Assembly: GCA_031551255.1 (NCBI GenBank)
Contig: JAVBNW010000154.1
Span: 1-33,458, forward strand
Length of the DNA: 33,458 nucleotides
Direction of reading: 5' to 3'
Source: JAVBNW01 sp031551255
GTDB lineage: Bacteria > Bacillota > Clostridia > Christensenellales > UBA1750
How positions within the stretch are numbered: the first letter of the stretch is position 1; each line of letters starts with the position of its first letter. Below the pieces are notes generated by a model. That model saw only the letters and a program-made list of their open reading frames with translations. It had not been told where the DNA came from and did no database searches. The translations under genes were made by a program, and so were the position numbers. Below, one piece after another: positions 30,418 to 33,458 of this stretch.

Positions 30418-30545
30418 CGAAAGCCTCCGGCGATCAGCTTTTTGAAAAAGCTTACAAAAACCAGAATGCCTGTATACAGGCATTCTAAAGGAGGATTCTA
30501 AGGGCATCATGCCCTTTGGTCGCCGAAGGCCCTCGTCGGCTCTTT
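30418..30545 (-). repeat. complete dispersed palindromic element (L-P-R)
   Basis: Read on the minus strand, module L (GGGCCTTCGGCGACCAAAGG, GCATGATGCCCTT) is followed by P, a 24-base perfect palindrome at 30463-30486 (AGAATGCCTGTA and its complement). Then come an AGCTTTTT-CAAAAAGCT hairpin and module R (CGCCGGAGGCTTTCGT). It is the only copy here with all parts in one piece. It lies between the convergent maturase and ABC-ATPase genes. The rest of the 30309-30567 gap shows no gene. A GGGCGTGTCCCTA sequence at about 30374 matches the end of the 32718-32879 element. Confidence 0.65.
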
Positions 30546-30567
30546 ATTATTCAGTGCTTACCTAGAA

Positions 30568-31323
30568 CTACTTCCACCTGCCGAGCAGGGATCGCATCCA
30601 CGCGACGAGATCTACATTGTAGGCTTTTTGCAGGTTGTCGCGGGATAAAACCCTCTCCGTCGGCCCCTGGGCGATCGCGCGGCCTTCGTGCAAGAGGAGC
30701 GCTTCCGTGCCGTAGGTATAGGCGAGGTTCAGGTCGTGCACGATGGAAAGCACAGCGCGGCCCGGCCTGGCCGCCCACCCCGCGATGATATCGAACAGCG
30801 CGATTTGGTGCTCTATATCCAGGTGATTCGTCGGCTCATCCAGGATGAGCACGCGCGGATCCTGCGCCAGAGCACGCGCGAGGCATACCCGCTGTAATTC
30901 ACCGCCCGATAGCGTCGTAACCGTGCGGCGCGCCAGGTGCGCGGTGCGCGTAAGCTCCAGCGCCTCATCGATCGCCAGGTCGTCCTCTCGGCTAAGCCCG
31001 CCAAGCATCCCCCCCGCGTACGCATAGCGCCCAACGGAAATCAAATCCCTAGCGGTATAGGGAAACTGCGCAGGGTTTTGCTGCGTCAAAACGCCGATGA
31101 GCCGCGCGCGCTGAGCAGGGCTGAGCGAAGATATGGCCCTGCCTTCAAAGCGCGCATCGCCCTGGTGCGGCAGCGTGCCCATGATCGCGCGCACCATCGT
31201 AGTCTTGCCCGATCCGTTAGGGCCTACCACCATCAGCACATCGTGCTCGTTAAGCGAAAAACTCACATCCGAAAGAATCGGCGTCCCTGCTATGGAAACG
31301 CTCAGATGCCGGGCCGTAAGCAC
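30568..31323 (-). CDS. ABC transporter ATPase, iron-siderophore/haem/cobalamin type (FecE/BtuD-like)
   Basis: This 251-residue nucleotide-binding subunit powers a type II importer. Walker A GPNGSGKT is at 34-41, the Q-loop at LTQQNP (about 79-84), the signature LSGGE at 138-142, Walker B LILDEP at 159-164 and the H-loop His196 (SIVHDLN). The spacing is that of FecE/FhuC/BtuD. The GTG at 31323 has AAAGGAGG nine bases upstream and begins one base after the permease stop codon, so the two are translationally linked. It is the last gene of the importer operon. The transported chelate cannot be told from this subunit. Confidence 0.94.
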   Translation of the reverse strand: MLTARHLSVSIAGTPILSDVSFSLNEHDVLMVVGPNGSGKTTMVRAIMGTLPHQGDARFEGRAISSLSPAQRARLIGVLTQQNPAQFPYTARDLISVGRYAYAGGMLGGLSREDDLAIDEALELTRTAHLARRTVTTLSGGELQRVCLARALAQDPRVLILDEPTNHLDIEHQIALFDIIAGWAARPGRAVLSIVHDLNLAYTYGTEALLLHEGRAIAQGPTERVLSRDNLQKAYNVDLVAWMRSLLGRWK

Positions 31324-31324
31324 G

Positions 31325-32377
31325 CTATACCGCCTCCTTTCGCTGGCGGTAAAACAGAAAAATAAACACCAGCGCGCCGAAGATGGATGTCAGCACGCCG
31401 ATGGGCAGCTCGAGCGGCCGCAAAAGGGTGCGGCTCAAAAGATCGCACAGCGTCAGAAAAATCGCGCCCGCCACAGCGGATGCCGGAAGCAGGCGGGTGT
31501 TGACCGGCCCGATTGCGATGCGCACGATGTGCGGAATCGCCAGGCCGACAAAGGCAATGCTGCCGCACACCGACACTGCCGCGCCGCACAGCACCGCCAC
31601 GCACAAGAGCACCTGAAGGCGCACCCGTCGTATGTTCACCCCGGCAAACGCGGCCTGCTCCTCGCCCATGGCAAACGCGTCCAGCTCGCGCGAGCGCATC
31701 AAAATGCCCCCGATGCCGACCACCGAGCACGCGCCCAGCAGCGCGGTATACACATAGCCCCGCCCCGCCAGCGAACCCATGGACCAAAAGACGATCTGCT
31801 TGACCGCATCTCCGGAACACGCGATGATGAGGCTTGACAGGCTGCTCATCAACATGGAAAAGATCACGCCGGTCAAAATGATGGTGTTGGAGGAAAGGTT
31901 GCGGTCGATCGCGCGCACGAACCCCAGGATCAGCAAGAGCGACGCAAACGCAAAGGCGATGCTCATCAGCGTAACCGTAAGCTGCGGCAAAAACGGTAGC
32001 GAAAGCCCGACGGCTATGGCAATCACCGCGCCGAGCGAGCCGCCGGCGGTAACGCCCAGCGTGGAGCCGTCGGCCAGCGGGTTGCGGATGAGCCCCTGCA
32101 TGGCGCCGCCCGCCACGGATAGGGCCGCCCCGGCGAGCATGGCGAGCAGCACGCGCGGCAGGCGGATCGACAAGAGGATCGCCGCGTTTTCCGGTGCGAA
32201 AGGCAAAACATTCGCGCCAAAGGCTGCGTGAAAAAGCGCGCCCATTGTTTCCGAAAGCGGAATGTCCACGGAGCCTATGCATAAGCTGGCCGCGCACACG
32301 GCTACAAGCCCGGCGCCCAGAACCGCCATCATGGCCGCAAAACCGCCCCGCCGCTTACATAACGAATTCATTTTCAT
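31325..32377 (-). CDS. ABC transporter permease, FecCD/BtuC family
   Basis: This 350-residue integral membrane subunit has about ten spans. Family features are LSIRLPRVLLAMLAGAALSVAGGAMQGLIRNPLADGSTLGVTAGGSLGA, the coupling region GEEQAAFAGVN and the C-terminal GLAIPHIVRIAIGP. It should form the homodimeric channel with the adjacent ATPase. The ATG at 32377 follows GAGGATGGGAT; the frame is open for 67 more codons upstream, but that part runs through repeats and is not coding. Between it and the binding-protein gene lie 515 bases of inverted repeats, unusual within an importer operon. Confidence 0.93.
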   Translation of the reverse strand: MKMNSLCKRRGGFAAMMAVLGAGLVAVCAASLCIGSVDIPLSETMGALFHAAFGANVLPFAPENAAILLSIRLPRVLLAMLAGAALSVAGGAMQGLIRNPLADGSTLGVTAGGSLGAVIAIAVGLSLPFLPQLTVTLMSIAFAFASLLLILGFVRAIDRNLSSNTIILTGVIFSMLMSSLSSLIIACSGDAVKQIVFWSMGSLAGRGYVYTALLGACSVVGIGGILMRSRELDAFAMGEEQAAFAGVNIRRVRLQVLLCVAVLCGAAVSVCGSIAFVGLAIPHIVRIAIGPVNTRLLPASAVAGAIFLTLCDLLSRTLLRPLELPIGVLTSIFGALVFIFLFYRQRKEAV

Positions 32378-32390
32378 ATCCCATCCTCGG

Positions 32391-32420
32391 CGCGGTGACA
32401 AACTGCGGTTTGCCATCGCG
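32391..32420. repeat. hairpin with UGCG tetraloop just upstream of the permease gene
   Basis: CGCGGTGACAAAC pairs with GTTTGCCATCGCG (two non-Watson-Crick positions) around TGCG, giving again a C(UGCG)G apex. It starts 14 bases upstream of the permease start, close to its ribosome site, so it could influence translation. It is related to 19051-19080. Confidence 0.65.
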
Positions 32421-32603
32421 AAATGCAAGTCCTTACCATAGCCCATGCATGCCGGATTGCTTAAAAACGATGCATGCCGGATGGCACAACGAGGAATGAA
32501 AATCATGCGGATGCCATCCGGCATCGCCCTTGCTCCAGCCTTGCATTTCGCCTTGCTTTGCAGGTATTTTCGTAGCAAGATTCAAGATAAAGCAATCCGG
32601 CAT
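32418..32603. repeat. interlocked inverted repeats between the binding-protein and permease genes
   Basis: Three arm pairs are exact: 32418-32429 with 32540-32551 (GCGAAATGCAAG), 32449-32462 with 32590-32603 (ATGCCGGATTGCTT), and 32474-32486 with 32512-32524 (ATGCCGGATGGCA). The first two pairs cross each other, so all three cannot form one simple fold. ATGCCGGAT occurs four times in all, in both orientations. No gene is visible. Confidence 0.7.
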
Positions 32604-32717
32604 CATGCAAGGCTTTGCAGCTTCCCGCGTCTTTCTTGGTTAACCTTATTATCAGCTGACGCGAGGCTCTCAGGCGATAGCCCCGCCTTTACACGCGCGC
32701 TCTTCCACGCTGATTAA

Positions 32718-32879
32718 GGCGTGTCCCTAAAGTCACCGCGATGCAGATTGCGGTAGATGTCCCAGCAGATTAAGGCATTTCGCCGTTTTTCTTCGGCGGG
32801 GGGTACGCGTCCCCCCCGCGAGGCGCAATGCGCCGATAAGATGCCGTAAAATGCACGCGCAGGAGTTTAGGAGCACGCC
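32718..32879. mobile_element. 162-bp MITE-like element
   Basis: GGCGTGTCCCTAAAGTCA (32718-32735) and the inverse of 32862-32879 (GGCGTGCTCCTAAACTCC) match at 14 of 18. Inside, GGCATTTCGCCG and CGCCGATAAGATGCC form a second inverted pair around a G/C-rich centre. No open frame is credible. The element lies 14 bases beyond the binding-protein stop. A lone copy of the end sequence is near 30374. Confidence 0.55.
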
Positions 32880-32892
32880 CTAGCAATACTCT

Positions 32893-33458
32893 CTACTGCG
32901 CGCCGTACGCAACGTCGTGCATCGCCTTTGCCGCATCCACCAAGCGCGGGCCGGGGCGCGTGCTCATGTTCATGTCGATCATCTTTACCTGTCCGCCCTG
33001 AACGGCTAAGAGGGTATCCCAGCCGGGCCTCGCGGCGATCTCGGCAAGCGGGTCGGCGGGGCCGAACGAGCCGTCCGATGTCGTGAGGATTACGTCGGGA
33101 TTGCGCGCGATGATCTGCTCTTCGGAAATTGCCGGCCATCCTTCCAAATCCCCAAACGCGTTTTCAAGCCCCGCGTACCCCAGAAGCTCGTCGATGAACG
33201 TGCCCGTTCCGCAGGTATACAGGCCGAACTCCAATGGAGAGATTTCCACATAGGCGGTCTTCTTTTCCGAGACATTCGAAGCGATCTCCTCAAAACCCTT
33301 TTTCATATCGGCAACCAGCTTGGCCGCCTCAGGTATCTTGCCGGTGATCGCGCCCAGCGCCTCGATCATGCCGTAGGCATCCGAAATGGTCTGCGCGTCG
33401 CTTACGTACACTTTAACGCCCGCCGCCGCGAGGGATTCTCTTTGTTCGGCCGTCTGCG
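32893..33458 (-). CDS. ABC transporter substrate-binding protein (BtuF/FecB-like), 5' part outside the window
   Basis: About 188 C-terminal residues are present, and the frame stays open to the window edge. GVKVYVSDAQTISDAYGMIEALGAITGK is the middle of the family: the end of lobe one and the start of the connecting helix. AYVEISPLEFGLYTCGTGTFIDELLGYAGLENAF and GWPAISEEQIIARNPDVILTTSDG are hallmark second-lobe segments. Such extracellular lipoproteins deliver siderophore, haem or cobalamin to the FecCD permease. The second-lobe glutamates fit the permease-docking role. The signal peptide and start are off the edge. It is the first visible gene of the importer operon, separated from the permease gene by repeats. 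Confidence 0.9.
   Translation of the reverse strand, partial: QTAEQRESLAAAGVKVYVSDAQTISDAYGMIEALGAITGKIPEAAKLVADMKKGFEEIASNVSEKKTAYVEISPLEFGLYTCGTGTFIDELLGYAGLENAFGDLEGWPAISEEQIIARNPDVILTTSDGSFGPADPLAEIAARPGWDTLLAVQGGQVKMIDMNMSTRPGPRLVDAAKAMHDVAYGAQ

Noticed and set aside
1..33458. tRNA, rRNA, prophage or integrated plasmid
   Set aside because: No cloverleaf, rRNA core sequence, integrase, transposase or phage structural gene was seen. The mobile-looking elements are all non-coding.

Overview
The window looks like chromosomal DNA from a GC-rich, strictly anaerobic member of the Clostridia. Three things support this: an oxygen-sensitive class III ribonucleotide reductase (nrdD-nrdG), a desulfoferrodoxin-type superoxide reductase, and an anaerobic radical-SAM sulfatase maturase. 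Purine-rich GGAGG ribosome sites and TTGACA/TATAAT promoters also fit Firmicutes. Genus cannot be read from the sequence; a gut or digester Clostridia lineage is an inference.

Layout. 1-6.4 kb: a signalling block with an orphan HPt protein, a response regulator with an HD-GYP c-di-GMP phosphodiesterase output, and a very large hybrid histidine kinase (PAS-GAF-PAS-HisKA-HATPase-REC-REC). 6.6-7.1 kb: an AT-rich GNAT gene that looks acquired. 7.2-9.2 kb (minus): an FAD oxidoreductase and a VOC-fold protein. 9.5-12.1 kb (minus): an operon of an IclR-type regulator, KDPG aldolase and 2-keto-3-deoxygluconate kinase; a perfect KdgR-like palindrome lies just downstream of its promoter. 12.3-13.9 kb (minus): a metallo-beta-lactamase-fold hydrolase and superoxide reductase. 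14.0-17.9 kb: a uroporphyrinogen-decarboxylase-like protein transcribed divergently from a Gfo/Idh/MocA oxidoreductase and an L-fucose/L-arabinose isomerase-like protein; this is probably a sugar module of unknown substrate. 18.0-20.6 kb: an XRE regulator beside a decayed divergent gene, a GNAT enzyme and an iron-sulfur flavoprotein-like reductase. 20.6-23.9 kb (minus): nrdD-nrdG plus a small membrane protein, behind a promoter with two NrdR boxes. 24.3-27.2 kb: two convergent MATE exporters. 27.3-30.3 kb: a cysteine-type sulfatase divergent from its likely maturase. 30.6-33.5 kb (minus): an iron-siderophore/haem/cobalamin-type ABC importer (ATPase, permease, partial binding protein).

The least ordinary content is between the genes. 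Several non-coding elements with terminal inverted repeats sit tightly against gene ends: 502-1097, 2298-2542, 9269-9498, 13122-13541 and 32718-32879. A further modular palindrome family lies at 18.7, 19.1, 27.3 and 30.5 kb. Many of the hairpins share the apex ACTGCGGT, which as RNA gives a C(UGCG)G tetraloop of the UNCG class. At least one element end supplies both the stop codon and the terminator of the gene it abuts.

Together the genes suggest an anaerobe living on sugars released from acidic or sulfated polysaccharides: sulfate removal by the sulfatase, entry into KDG/KDPG, aldol cleavage to pyruvate and glyceraldehyde-3-phosphate, plus signalling, efflux and metal/cofactor uptake. The link between the sulfatase and the KDG operon is inference.
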